DNA from: Pseudomonadota bacterium
GTDB lineage: Bacteria > Pseudomonadota > Alphaproteobacteria > Reyranellales > Reyranellaceae
DNA: 64,000 bases
Direction of reading: 5' to 3'
Assembly (NCBI GenBank): GCA_018242505.1
Contig: JAFEBU010000070.1
Location: 124,001 to 188,000 of the forward strand
Position 1 is the first letter of the stretch; every line of letters starts with the position of its first letter. Positions 29,900-39,198 of the stretch are shown here, one piece after another. Under the pieces are notes generated by a model. That model worked only from the letters and a program-made list of their open reading frames with translations. It was not told the origin of the DNA and searched no databases. Position numbers and translations under genes: made by a program.

Positions 29900-31096
29900 T
29901 CAGCCTTGTCGCGCTCCGGGTGCTGTGTCGCGCAAGTAGGTGAGCGCGGCCTGAGCGCCGCCTGGATTGTGCGGCACCTTGGCAAGCCCCAGCGCCATTT
30001 CCACGCCGGAGAGCGTGCCCATCAGCGTCAGGTCGTTGAAATCGCCAAGATGGCCGATACGGAACACCTTGCCCGCGACCTTGGTAAGGCCCTGGCCGAG
30101 CGACAGATTGAAGTTCTCCAGCGCGACCTTGCGAAAGGCGTCGGCATCGTGACCTTCGGGCATGACGATTGCGGTCAGCGATCCGGAATAAGCCTTGGGA
30201 TCGCTGCACAGGATCTCGAGGTTCCAGCCCTTCACGGCAGTCCGGGTTGCCTCGGCATGACGCGCGTGCCGGGCGAACACGGCGTCGAGTCCTTCCTCCA
30301 GCAGCATGTCGCAGGCTTCGTTGAGGCCGTAGAGCAGGTTGGTCGACGGCGTGTAGGGGAACCAGCCGTTGGCATTGGCCGCCAGCATCTCGTCCCAGCC
30401 CCAGAACGACTTGGTCATCTTGGACTTCTTCGAGGCCGCGACCGCCTTTTCGCTCACCGCATTGAAGGAAAGGCCCGGTGGCAGCATCAGACCCTTCTGC
30501 GAGCCTGCAACCGTGACATCGACACCCCAGGCGTCATGACGATAGTCGATCGAGCCCAGGGACGAGATCGTATCGACCAGCAGGAGAGCAGGGTGCCTGG
30601 CCTGGTCGATGGCGCGCCTCACGGCGCTGACGTCGCTCACCACGCCGGTCGACGTCTCGTTGTGGACGACGCACACCGCCTTGATGTCATGCTTCGTATC
30701 GGCCTTCAGGCGCTGTTCGATAGCCGATGGATCGGCTGGCTTGCGCCAATCACCGCCCATGAATTCTGCTTTCAGGCCAAGGCGTTCAGCCATCTTTTTC
30801 CACAAAGATGCGAAATGCCCGGTCTCCCACATCAGCACAAGATCGCCGGGCGACAGCGTATTCACCAAAGCGGCTTCCCAAGCTCCCGTTCCAGATGAAG
30901 GATAGATAATAACCGGTTGTTTTGTCTGGAAAACATTCCGGACACTGCGTAGCACTTTCCTGGCCAGCGCATTGAATTCCGGTCCGCGGTGATCGATCGT
31001 TGGATGATCGATCGCGCGAAGGATCCGGTCCGGCACGTTGGTTGGTCCGGGGATCTGCAGAAAATGCCGCCCGCTAGGATGTGAATTGAGGCGCAT
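29900..31096 (-). CDS. Class V aminotransferase (alanine/serine-glyoxylate type)
   Basis: A 398-residue PLP enzyme resembling serine-glyoxylate and alanine-glyoxylate aminotransferases, which convert glyoxylate to glycine. Seen: QIPGPTNVPDRILRAID, the turn YPSSGTGAWEAAL, VHNETSTGVVSD, LLVDTISSLGSI and the PLP lysine in AGSQKGLMLPPG. ATG 31096 is chosen because the family N-terminus (GRHFLQIPGPTN) follows closely. It diverges from a GntR regulator with a shared palindrome, so it is probably controlled by it. With the fused dehydrogenase downstream of gntR it suggests a glyoxylate/2-hydroxyacid module. Confidence 0.92.
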   Translation of the reverse strand: MRLNSHPSGRHFLQIPGPTNVPDRILRAIDHPTIDHRGPEFNALARKVLRSVRNVFQTKQPVIIYPSSGTGAWEAALVNTLSPGDLVLMWETGHFASLWKKMAERLGLKAEFMGGDWRKPADPSAIEQRLKADTKHDIKAVCVVHNETSTGVVSDVSAVRRAIDQARHPALLLVDTISSLGSIDYRHDAWGVDVTVAGSQKGLMLPPGLSFNAVSEKAVAASKKSKMTKSFWGWDEMLAANANGWFPYTPSTNLLYGLNEACDMLLEEGLDAVFARHARHAEATRTAVKGWNLEILCSDPKAYSGSLTAIVMPEGHDADAFRKVALENFNLSLGQGLTKVAGKVFRIGHLGDFNDLTLMGTLSGVEMALGLAKVPHNPGGAQAALTYLRDTAPGARQG

Positions 31097-31124
31097 AGGT
31101 GGGCTCTCCATCAACATGCCGATT

Positions 31125-31144
31125 GCATTTTGTATACAACATGC
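31125..31144. promoter_or_regulatory. Putative GntR operator, 20-bp palindrome
   Basis: The sequence GCATTTTGTATACAACATGC is symmetric except for one base pair, around a perfect TTGTATACAA core (31130-31139). FadR-type GntR regulators commonly bind such TTGTATACAA-like sites. It is 28 nt from the aminotransferase ATG and 16 nt from the gntR ATG, so it can control both directions. Confidence 0.75.
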
Positions 31145-31160
31145 CAAACTGAGTCCAGCC

Positions 31161-31826
31161 ATGGATGGGTCGAATTTTCAAATTGCGCGACTAACGCTGC
31201 CCGAGGCGGCAGCAGAACGGCTGCGGACCCTCATCATTGAAGGCGAACTGGCCCCCGGCGCGCGGCTCAACGAACGCGAATTGAGCGAGCGACTCGGCGT
31301 GTCGCGCACCCCGCTGCGCGAGGCTTTCCGCATGCTGGCGGCGGACGGGCTCCTGGTGCAGTTGCCCAATCGCGGCGCCCAGGTTGTGGCCTTGTCGCTG
31401 GAGGATGTGCGGCATGCCTTCGAGGTGATGGCCTCGCTCGAGGGCTTGTCGGGTGAGCTTGCAGCCATGCGCGTGACTGAAGCCGATCTGGTCGGGTTGC
31501 GCGAGATGCAGGCCGAGATGGAGAAGGCGCACGCCCACCACGACCTTCCGACCTATTATCGCGTCAACCGCGCGATCCACGATCGGATCAATGCCATTGC
31601 AGGCAACCCGATCCTGACCCAGACCTTTCGCACCTTGAACACCCGCCTGCATGCGTTGCGCTTTCGCTCCAATCTCGTTCGCGCCAAATGGGATCAGGCG
31701 GTGGCGGAGCACCGCGAGATGATCGGCGCCCTGGCCGCACGGGATGGCGCCAGGCTGCGCAAGATCCTGGTCCGGCATCTCAAGGCCAAGCTGCAGGCCG
31801 TTCTTGAAACGATGGAAGCCGTATGA
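31161..31826 (+). CDS. GntR-family regulator (FCD domain)
   Basis: A 221-residue FadR-subfamily regulator. The winged helix-turn-helix spans about 14-76 (AAERLRTLIIEGELAPGARLNERELSERLGVSRTPLREAFRML), followed by the all-helical FCD effector domain with conserved metal-binding positions (RVNRAIHDRI, EHREMIGAL). Such regulators usually sense small carboxylates. The start ATG 31161 is the one that places the helix-turn-helix at the normal position. Its stop overlaps the ATG of the fused dehydrogenase (ATGA), so regulator and enzyme form an operon. Confidence 0.92.
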   Translation: MDGSNFQIARLTLPEAAAERLRTLIIEGELAPGARLNERELSERLGVSRTPLREAFRMLAADGLLVQLPNRGAQVVALSLEDVRHAFEVMASLEGLSGELAAMRVTEADLVGLREMQAEMEKAHAHHDLPTYYRVNRAIHDRINAIAGNPILTQTFRTLNTRLHALRFRSNLVRAKWDQAVAEHREMIGALAARDGARLRKILVRHLKAKLQAVLETMEAV

Positions 31827-34747
31827 CGTCGCTCGAGCAATCCCTGCGTCGCACCGTCAAGGGCGATGTCCTGTTCGACCGTGCCTCGCGCGGCCGCTAT
31901 TCGACCGACGCCTCGATCTACCAGATCGAACCCGTCGGCATCGTCGTGCCGCGGGACGAGAGCGATCTCGCCTTGGCCCTCGACGTTGCGCGCGACGCGA
32001 AGGCCGCGATCCTGCCGCGCGGCGCAGGCACCTCTCAGTGCGGCCAGACGGTGGGCGAGGCACTGGTGATCGACTTCTCGAAGTACATGCGTGAGATCGT
32101 GGGCTTCGACAGGGATCGTGCCGAGGTGACGGTGCAGCCCGGCGTCGTGCTCGATCGGCTCAATGCCTGGCTGAAACCACACGGCCTCTGGTATCCGGTG
32201 GATGTCTCGACCTCGGCGCAGTGCACGCTGGGCGGCATGGCCGGCAACAATTCCTGCGGCAGCCGCTCGATCCGCTACGGAAACATGGTGCACAACGTGG
32301 CGGCGATCGATGCCATCCTGGCGGACGGCACGCGCGCGCGCTTCGATTCACGGCGGCCCGAGGACATGCAACCCGCCGTGCGCGCAATCGCCGACAAGGT
32401 CGCGGCGCTCGCCTTTGCCGAGCAGGGCGAGATCGCGAGGATGTATCCCAAAGTGCTGCGCCGCGTCGGCGGCTACAACCTCGACATCTTCTCCCCCCAG
32501 TCGGAGCGGCCGTACACAACCGACAACTCGGTGAATCTGGCTCACCTGCTTGTCGGCAGCGAGGGCACGCTCGCGGTGACGGAGCGGTTGACACTCAAGC
32601 TTTCGCCGTTGCCGCGGCACAAGACGCTGGGCGTCGTGAACTTCCCGAGCTTCTACAAGGCGATGGAGAGTGCCCAACACATCGTGAAGCTGAAGCCCTC
32701 TGCCGTCGAGCTTGTCGATCGCACCATGATCGAGCTGGCGCGCACCAATCCGGCGTTCCGGCCCGTGATCGAGGCGGCGCTGATCGGCAAGCCGGAAGCG
32801 ATCCTGCTGGTCGAGTTCGCGGGCGAGGGGCGGGATGCGCAGCTCGTCGATCTCAAACGCCTGGTCGAACTGATGGGCGACCTCGGCCTGCCGGGCAGCG
32901 TCGTCGAGATGCCCGAGCCCGGTCCGCAACAGGCGCTGTGGGAGGTCCGCAAGGCCGGCCTCAACATCATGATGTCGATGAAAGGCGACGGAAAGCCTGT
33001 CTCCTTCATCGAGGATTGTGCCGTGCCGCTGGAGCATCTGGCGGATTACACGCAGCGCCTCACCGAGGTGTTCGAGAAGCATGGCACACGTGGCACGTGG
33101 TACGCGCATGCGAGCGTGGGCACGCTGCATGTCCGGCCGATCCTCGATATGCGCCGCGAAGGCGCCGCCAAGATGCGCGCCATTGCCGAGGAGGCATCGG
33201 CCCTCGTGCGCGAGTACAAGGGTGCCTTCTCGGGCGAACATGGCGACGGGCTGGTTCGGTCGGAGTGGGTGGCGTGGCAGTTCGGTCCGCGACTCGGCAA
33301 GGCGTTCGAAACGATCAAAGAGCTGTTCGATCCCGAGAACCGCTTGAACCCGGGCAAGATCGTGCGCCCCACGCGTATGGACGATCGCTCGCTGTTTCGT
33401 TTCAAACCCGGCTATCGAAACATCGACTACAAGCCTGCGCTCGATTGGTCGACGTGGAACGTGCAGAACGACCCGCAGACCGAAGCACTCACTGCAGCCG
33501 GTAGCGGTGGCGACTTGACCGGCGGCTTCGCCAAGGCCGTTGAGATGTGCAACAACAACGGCCATTGCCGGAAGTTCGACGCCGGCACGATGTGCCCGTC
33601 CTTCCGCGTGACGCGCGACGAGATCCACTTGACGCGTGGCCGCGCCAACACTCTGCGGCTGGCGCTGTCGGGGCAACTTGGCCCCGAGGGGTTGACGTCG
33701 GACGATGTGGCTGCAGCGCTCGATCTCTGTGTGAGTTGCAAGGGCTGCAGGCGCGACTGCCCCACGGGCGTTGACATGGCGCGCATGAAGATCGAGGTGA
33801 AGTCGGCGCGGAGGATGAGCAAGGGCCTCAGATTGCGCGACAGGCTGATCGGCGATCTGCCGGCAATGGCGCCGTGGGCGCGGCAGCTGCCGTGGCTTTT
33901 CAATCTCGCGGCGGTCGTGCAGCCGTGGGTCGGCTTTGCCCGGCAAAGGGCCTTGCCCAAGTGGCGGCGCGACACGTTCCTCACCACCACCGATGTCGAT
34001 GCCGAGGATGCGACCGTCGTGATCTTCGCCGACACCTTCTCCAACAACTTCGAGCCCGCGATCCTGCATGCTGCAAGGCGCGTGCTGGAGGCGGCCGGCC
34101 ACCGCGTCGCCATCGCATGGCCGGAACTCGGCTCGCGCGCACTCTGTTGCGGCCGCACCTATCTCGCCACAGGGCAGGTCGACAAGGCGCGCGACGAGGC
34201 GCGGCGGCTTCTCGAGGCACTGTCGCCCTTTGTCGCGCGCGTGGTGCCGATCGTCGGCCTGGAGCCATCCTGCCTCTTCACCTTGCGCGACGAATTCCTG
34301 GCGCTGGGGCTTGGCGAGCAGGCCGCGGCGACGGCGGACAATGCTTTCCTGTTCGAGGAATTTCTTGCGCGCGAGAAGAAGGCCGGCCGGCTTTCGTTGA
34401 CCCTGAAGCCGCTCTCCGGGAAGACCGCGCTGTTGCATGGCCACTGCCATCAAAAGGCGTTCGGCGCGATGAGCGCCGTGCAGGAGGCTCTGGCGTTGGT
34501 GCCCGAGCTTGCGGTGAAGGCGATCGAGTCGAGCTGTTGCGGCATGGCCGGCAGCTTCGGCTACGAGGCTGAGCACTTTGAAACCTCGATCGCCATGGCC
34601 GAGCTTTCCCTGCTGCCCGCTGTGCGCAGAGCGGACCCCGATGCGCTGATCGTCGCCGATGGCACCTCCTGCCGCCACCAGATCGCCGATGGCACAAATC
34701 GCCAGGCGATCCATGTTGCCCAGGTCCTGGAGAGGGCGCTGGCCTGA
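31823..34747 (+). CDS. Fused FAD-linked 2-hydroxyacid dehydrogenase with Fe-S domain (GlcD-GlcF/YdiJ type)
   Basis: A 974-residue fusion. The N-terminal FAD-binding domain has PRGAGTSQCGQT (65-76) and AGNNSCGSRSIRYG; the FAD-oxidase C domain ends with GEHGDGLVRSEW and NPGKIV. Next is a ferredoxin-like part with cysteines from about 576 (CNNNGHCRK) and CVSCKGCRRDCPTG near 636. Two CCG-type domains follow (ALCCGRTYLATG and HCHQKAFG...SSCCGMAGSFGYE). This order is that of D-lactate/D-2-hydroxyglutarate dehydrogenases such as YdiJ, which pass electrons to quinone. Exact substrate unknown; the neighbours point to glycolate, D-lactate or a related acid. Confidence 0.9.
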   Translation: MTSLEQSLRRTVKGDVLFDRASRGRYSTDASIYQIEPVGIVVPRDESDLALALDVARDAKAAILPRGAGTSQCGQTVGEALVIDFSKYMREIVGFDRDRAEVTVQPGVVLDRLNAWLKPHGLWYPVDVSTSAQCTLGGMAGNNSCGSRSIRYGNMVHNVAAIDAILADGTRARFDSRRPEDMQPAVRAIADKVAALAFAEQGEIARMYPKVLRRVGGYNLDIFSPQSERPYTTDNSVNLAHLLVGSEGTLAVTERLTLKLSPLPRHKTLGVVNFPSFYKAMESAQHIVKLKPSAVELVDRTMIELARTNPAFRPVIEAALIGKPEAILLVEFAGEGRDAQLVDLKRLVELMGDLGLPGSVVEMPEPGPQQALWEVRKAGLNIMMSMKGDGKPVSFIEDCAVPLEHLADYTQRLTEVFEKHGTRGTWYAHASVGTLHVRPILDMRREGAAKMRAIAEEASALVREYKGAFSGEHGDGLVRSEWVAWQFGPRLGKAFETIKELFDPENRLNPGKIVRPTRMDDRSLFRFKPGYRNIDYKPALDWSTWNVQNDPQTEALTAAGSGGDLTGGFAKAVEMCNNNGHCRKFDAGTMCPSFRVTRDEIHLTRGRANTLRLALSGQLGPEGLTSDDVAAALDLCVSCKGCRRDCPTGVDMARMKIEVKSARRMSKGLRLRDRLIGDLPAMAPWARQLPWLFNLAAVVQPWVGFARQRALPKWRRDTFLTTTDVDAEDATVVIFADTFSNNFEPAILHAARRVLEAAGHRVAIAWPELGSRALCCGRTYLATGQVDKARDEARRLLEALSPFVARVVPIVGLEPSCLFTLRDEFLALGLGEQAAATADNAFLFEEFLAREKKAGRLSLTLKPLSGKTALLHGHCHQKAFGAMSAVQEALALVPELAVKAIESSCCGMAGSFGYEAEHFETSIAMAELSLLPAVRRADPDALIVADGTSCRHQIADGTNRQAIHVAQVLERALA

Positions 34748-34801
34748 AACAGCGGGCCGCTCATTGCAGCCTCGACCTCGCTGTGGCACGGTCCGCGCCG
34801 C

Positions 34802-35734
34802 ATGCAGAGACCGCGAAACCCTTATTCCAGCGCGGAGATCGACCGCGCCAGCCAAGAACGCGAGAACGATGAGCGGATGATCGAGCTCGCCTCTTCAGGC
34901 GTGGCGCGATTCGTGCCGATCGACACCGAACGCAACCTGATCAGCAAGGCGAGCGGCAATCCGGAAGCCGTCTTTTTGCAGGGGATGATGGCGCGGGCCG
35001 TTGCAAGTACCGCCGAGCATCACATCTTCCTCGGATACGTCGAGGGTACGCCTTATTTCGCGGTCGATGTCAGCGGCAAGGAAACGCCGCTTGGCGAACT
35101 CGGCGAGTTCGTCGATCTGCGGCAGGTGGGTGCGCTGCTGTTCGCCCGCGAGGGATCGATCCTGGCCTATGCCCGGGGCATGACCTACTGGCATCGCCGG
35201 CACCGCTTTTGCGGCGTCTGCGGCTCGCCGACGAAGGTCATCCGTGCGGGCCATGTCCGCGTCTGCACCAACGAGAGTTGCAAGACCGAGCATTTTCCGC
35301 GAACGGATCCCGCAGTCATCATGCTGGTGCATCATGGCGACAAGTGTCTGCTGGGGCGTGGCAAGCAGTTTCCGCGCGGCATGCATTCGACGCTCGCCGG
35401 CTTCGTCGAGCCTGGCGAGAGCTTCGAGGACGCGGTCGCGCGCGAGGTCTATGAAGAGGTGAAGGCGCGCGTGCACAACGTAACCTATCGCTCCTCGCAG
35501 CCCTGGCCGTTCCCGGCCTCGGTCATGATCGGTTTCCATGCCGAGGCCGAGTCGCTCGAGATCGAGGTCAATCAGGACGAACTCGCCAGCGCGCGGTGGA
35601 TGAGCCGCGAGGAACTCAGGCCCGAGAACTTGCCGAAGGACGGCTCGTTCTTCATGCCGCGGCGCGACTCGATTGCGCGGCGGCTGATCGAGGAATGGCT
35701 GGGACACGAGGCCGGCCCCTCCATTGCGGGCTGA
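34802..35734 (+). CDS. nudC: NAD(H) pyrophosphatase / RNA decapping Nudix enzyme
   Basis: NudC hydrolyses NADH to NMNH and AMP and removes NAD caps from RNA. The 310-residue protein has a zinc ribbon (CGVCGSPTKV and CTNESCKTEHFPR), the Nudix box with GFVEPGESFEDAVAREVYEEV, and the NudC-specific SQPWPFPAS motif. It lies 54 nt after the dehydrogenase and 21 nt before the old-yellow-enzyme gene, likely one transcript. Confidence 0.95.
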   Translation: MQRPRNPYSSAEIDRASQERENDERMIELASSGVARFVPIDTERNLISKASGNPEAVFLQGMMARAVASTAEHHIFLGYVEGTPYFAVDVSGKETPLGELGEFVDLRQVGALLFAREGSILAYARGMTYWHRRHRFCGVCGSPTKVIRAGHVRVCTNESCKTEHFPRTDPAVIMLVHHGDKCLLGRGKQFPRGMHSTLAGFVEPGESFEDAVAREVYEEVKARVHNVTYRSSQPWPFPASVMIGFHAEAESLEIEVNQDELASARWMSREELRPENLPKDGSFFMPRRDSIARRLIEEWLGHEAGPSIAG

Positions 35735-35755
35735 TTTGCCAAAACAGGAGTAGCG

Positions 35756-36886
35756 ATGGCTGCCGAGCTCTTCACGCCTGTCGATCTGGGCGGAACTACG
35801 CTGACCAACCGTATTGTCGTGTCACCGATGTGCCAGTACGCGGCGATCGACGGGAGTGCCCAGGGCTGGCATCAGGTCCACTACGGCATGCTGTCGATGT
35901 CGGGTGCGGGGCTCTTGTGCCTCGAGGCGACCCATGTCGAGCGCGAGGGACGCATCACACAGGGATGCCTTGGCCTCTATAGCGACGAGAACGAGGCTGC
36001 ACTTCGTCCGATCGTCGAATGGATCCGAGGCTGGATGCCGCAAATCAAGCTCGGTATCCAGCTCGCCCATGCCGGCCGCAAAGCCTCGGCGCAACGGCCG
36101 TGGAAGGGCGGCGGACCGTTGACCGGAGCGGACGCTCCCGATCTCCCCTGGACGACCGTTTCGGCATCGGCGATGCCCTACGACACGAAATGGCATACGC
36201 CTGTCGCGCTCGACGAGGTTGGCCTCAGGCGCGTGAAGGAAGCCTTCGTCTCGGCGGTCGAGCGCAGCCTGCGGCTGGGTTTCGACCTGATCGAACTGCA
36301 CGGCGCCCACGGTTACTGTCTGCACCAATTCCTTTCGCCCCTGAGCAACCACCGCACCGATGCCTATGGCGGCACGATGGAGAAGCGTCGGCGCTTCCCG
36401 CTCGAAGTGTTCGAGGCCTGCCGTCGCCGGGTGCCGGCCGACAAGGCGCTCGGCATTCGCCTGTCGGCGACGGATTGGGTCGCGGGCGGACTCACGGTCG
36501 AGGACACGATCGAGACGGCACGGCAGCTCAAGGCGCTCGGATGCGACTTCGTCGATGTGAGCTCGGGCGGCAATTCGCCGGCCCAGAAGATCACCGTCGC
36601 ACCGGGCTATCATGTGCCCTTCGCTGCCCGCATTCGCAAGGAAGCCGACATCAAGACCTGGGCCGTTGGTGTCATCACCGAGCCCGAGCAGGCCGAACGC
36701 ATCGTGGCGTCGGGCGAGGCCGACTGCACGGCACATGCGCGCGCCTTCCTGCTGGATCCACGGTGGGCCTGGAACGCCGCGCGCGCCCTTGGCGTGGAAA
36801 CGCCGCCCTTGCCGTTGCCCGCGGTGCGCGCGACGACCATCCTTCCGTTCAAGCCGCAACCGGCTCTTGCCAGAGCTGCTGAATAG
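35756..36886 (+). CDS. NADH:flavin oxidoreductase (old yellow enzyme, YqjM-like)
   Basis: A 376-residue FMN enzyme that reduces activated C=C bonds of enones and similar electrophiles. Seen: TNRIVVSPMCQYAA with the cysteine typical of the thermophilic-like/YqjM class, GIQLAHAGRKAS, ELHGAHGYCLHQFLSPLSNHRTDAYGG (substrate-binding His pair) and the C-terminal phosphate-binding segment AVGVITEPEQAE. The ribosome site AGGAG precedes ATG 35756. The physiological substrate is unknown. Confidence 0.93.
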   Translation: MAAELFTPVDLGGTTLTNRIVVSPMCQYAAIDGSAQGWHQVHYGMLSMSGAGLLCLEATHVEREGRITQGCLGLYSDENEAALRPIVEWIRGWMPQIKLGIQLAHAGRKASAQRPWKGGGPLTGADAPDLPWTTVSASAMPYDTKWHTPVALDEVGLRRVKEAFVSAVERSLRLGFDLIELHGAHGYCLHQFLSPLSNHRTDAYGGTMEKRRRFPLEVFEACRRRVPADKALGIRLSATDWVAGGLTVEDTIETARQLKALGCDFVDVSSGGNSPAQKITVAPGYHVPFAARIRKEADIKTWAVGVITEPEQAERIVASGEADCTAHARAFLLDPRWAWNAARALGVETPPLPLPAVRATTILPFKPQPALARAAE

Positions 36887-36953
36887 CGAGGAACCGCAGC
36901 CGAGGGCATCGTGTCCGCTTGCCTCAGCTCCGCCGGACGCTAGTTTGCCCCCA

Positions 36954-37862
36954 ATGACTGTCTCCGCGCCGTCTCCGGCGGATCGCATCCTGCGGGCCAT
37001 CGTCTCGACCATCGTGGCGATGACCTGCTTCGCCATCCTGAATGCGATGTCGAAAACGCTTTCGACTTCCGGCTATCCGGTGATCGAGGTGATCTGGGCG
37101 CGGTACATCTTCGCCTTCATTTTCATGCTCGTGATGTTCCTGCCGCGCAGAGGGAAAGGGCTGTTTGTCGTCAATAGGATGTGGACGCAGGTCGTGCGCG
37201 GATTGCTGCTGTTCTTCTCGTCCTATTTCTATTTTCACGGCGTGGTCTATCTGTCGCTGGCGACGGCCGCTTCGATTTCACTCTCGAGTCCGCTGATCGT
37301 AACGGCGCTGTCGTCGCGCCTGCTGGGCGAGCCGGTTGGCCCACGACGCTGGGCGGCGGTCGGCGTCGGCTTCGCCGGCGCGCTGATCATCGTGCGGCCG
37401 GGCCATGCCGATTTCGACTGGCACATCCTATGGGTGGTGGCGAGCACGATCTGCAGCGCCTTCTACCAGATCTTTTCCCGGCGCTACGGCCAGACGGAGC
37501 GGCCCGATGCGTCGGCCACCGTGGCCACCATCGTCGGCACAGTGGCGGCAAGCCCCTTTGTGCCGCTCGAATGGGTGATGCCGGCTTCGTTCTGGCATCT
37601 CGCCCTGTTCGTCGGAATGGGCGTGATGGCCGGCACCGGCCACTACTTCCTCACCATCGCCTACAGCCAGGCGCCGGCGGCGGTCGTCTCGCCGTTCAAC
37701 TATACCCAGCTCATCGGTGCTGCGATCCTGGGCTACCTCATCTTCGGCGAAAGCCCCGACAAGTGGACCTGGATCGGAGCGGCGGTGATCATCGCCTCCG
37801 GCCTCTACATCGGCTATCGCGAGCGGGTGCGCTACCGGCAGGCGGTCAGCGGGCCATCGTGA
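36954..37862 (+). CDS. DMT-superfamily transporter (EamA domains)
   Basis: A 302-residue inner-membrane protein with about ten hydrophobic segments in two EamA repeats (first IVAMTCFAILNAMSKTL; second WVVASTICSAFYQIFSRRYG). It is probably an exporter of metabolites or amino acids; the substrate cannot be inferred. I chose ATG 36954, just before the first membrane segment; the frame is open for a long way upstream inside the previous gene. Its last 17 nt overlap the end of the convergent dctM. Confidence 0.88.
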   Translation: MTVSAPSPADRILRAIVSTIVAMTCFAILNAMSKTLSTSGYPVIEVIWARYIFAFIFMLVMFLPRRGKGLFVVNRMWTQVVRGLLLFFSSYFYFHGVVYLSLATAASISLSSPLIVTALSSRLLGEPVGPRRWAAVGVGFAGALIIVRPGHADFDWHILWVVASTICSAFYQIFSRRYGQTERPDASATVATIVGTVAASPFVPLEWVMPASFWHLALFVGMGVMAGTGHYFLTIAYSQAPAAVVSPFNYTQLIGAAILGYLIFGESPDKWTWIGAAVIIASGLYIGYRERVRYRQAVSGPS

Positions 37863-39198
37863 TGATCTGATCCGGAAGCCAAAGCGCGATCTCGGGAGCG
37901 AAGCAGAGGACGATGACGGCCAGCGTCATCAGCAGGACGAACGGCATCACACCCCAGACGACATCGGACAACGGAATATCGGAGGCGATGTTCTTGATGA
38001 CGAAGAGATTGAGGCCGACCGGCGGATGGATCAGGCCCATTTCCATGACGATGGTCATGATGACGCCGAACCATACGAGGTCGAATCCCGCAGCCTTGAG
38101 CGGCGGCAGGATGATCGGTGCGGTCATCAGGATGATCGATACGGGCGGCAGGAAGAAGCCCAGAACGACCACCATCACCAGGATGGCCGCCAGGAGTACC
38201 CAGCGCGACAGGTGCTGGGCCACGATCCACTCGGCGGTGGATTGGCTGATGTGCAGGTAGCTCATCACGTAGGAATAGAGCAGCGACATGCCGATGATCA
38301 GCATCAGCATGGTCGATTCCCGGATCGTATTGAGCATGATCGGTTCGAGCTGCTTCGGCCGCCAGGTGTTGTAGATGCCGGCGATCAGGAGCAGCGCCAG
38401 GACCGCACCGAGGCCGGCGGTTTCTGAAGGCGTGGCGAAGCCGCCATAAAGCGCGAACATCACGCCGGTCAGAAGCAGCACGAAGGGCAGCACGCGCGGC
38501 AACGCGGCGAAGCGTTGACGAATCGTGAAATGCTCGTTGTCGAGCAAGGCTGACGAGGCGCCGCCGCTTTGGTGCGCGCGCAAGGCAAGGTGCGCTTCGT
38601 GCCGGTAGCGCCAGGCGGCGTAGAAGGAGAAGAAGGCGACCAGCAGCAAGGCCGGGCCGATGCCGGCCAGGAACAGCCGCCCCAGCGACTGCTCGGACGC
38701 GACGGCGTAGAGGATCATGGTGATCGACGGCGGCAGCAGGATGCCGAGCGTGCCGCCAGCGGCGATCAGACCGGAGGCGAAACCGCTGGAATAGCCGCGC
38801 CTGCGCATCTCGGGGATGCCGGCAGAGCCGATCGCCGAGCATGTGGCCGGGCTTGAGCCTGCCATGGCCGCGAACAACGCGCAGGCGAAGATATTGGCGA
38901 TCCCGAGGCCACCCGGAATCCGGTTCATCCAGACGTGCAGCGCCGAATAAAGGTCGCGTCCGGCCGGCGAGCGGCCGATCGCGGCACCCTTGAGGATGAA
39001 CAGCGGAATCGACAGCAGGGTGATCGACGACATCTCCTCGTAGACGTTCTGGGTCACCGTATCGAGCGCGGCGGATGGCATGAAGAGGACCATGAACGCC
39101 GTCGCCACCAAGCCGAGCGCGAAAGCGATCGGCATGCCGGAGAACATGATGAGCAGCGTGGCCGCGCCGTAGAGGAGGCCGATCTCAGCGGTGCTCAT
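37846..39198 (-). CDS. TRAP transporter large permease (DctM)
   Basis: A 450-residue 12-13-segment membrane subunit. Seen: SIPLFILKGAAIGRS, AAMAGSSPATCSAIGSAGIPEMRRRGY, AAGGTLGILLPPSITMI and the C-terminal GLIHPPVGLNLFVI. Its ATG overlaps the dctQ stop (ATGA). It is the last gene of a dctP-dctQ-dctM operon on the minus strand and overlaps the 3' end of the convergent DMT gene by 17 nt. Confidence 0.95.
   Translation of the reverse strand: MSTAEIGLLYGAATLLIMFSGMPIAFALGLVATAFMVLFMPSAALDTVTQNVYEEMSSITLLSIPLFILKGAAIGRSPAGRDLYSALHVWMNRIPGGLGIANIFACALFAAMAGSSPATCSAIGSAGIPEMRRRGYSSGFASGLIAAGGTLGILLPPSITMILYAVASEQSLGRLFLAGIGPALLLVAFFSFYAAWRYRHEAHLALRAHQSGGASSALLDNEHFTIRQRFAALPRVLPFVLLLTGVMFALYGGFATPSETAGLGAVLALLLIAGIYNTWRPKQLEPIMLNTIRESTMLMLIIGMSLLYSYVMSYLHISQSTAEWIVAQHLSRWVLLAAILVMVVVLGFFLPPVSIILMTAPIILPPLKAAGFDLVWFGVIMTIVMEMGLIHPPVGLNLFVIKNIASDIPLSDVVWGVMPFVLLMTLAVIVLCFAPEIALWLPDQIITMAR

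Noticed and set aside
32348-34855. 835-codon minus-strand frame opposite the fused dehydrogenase
   Set aside because: Antisense shadow; the plus-strand frame has all expected FAD and Fe-S motifs.
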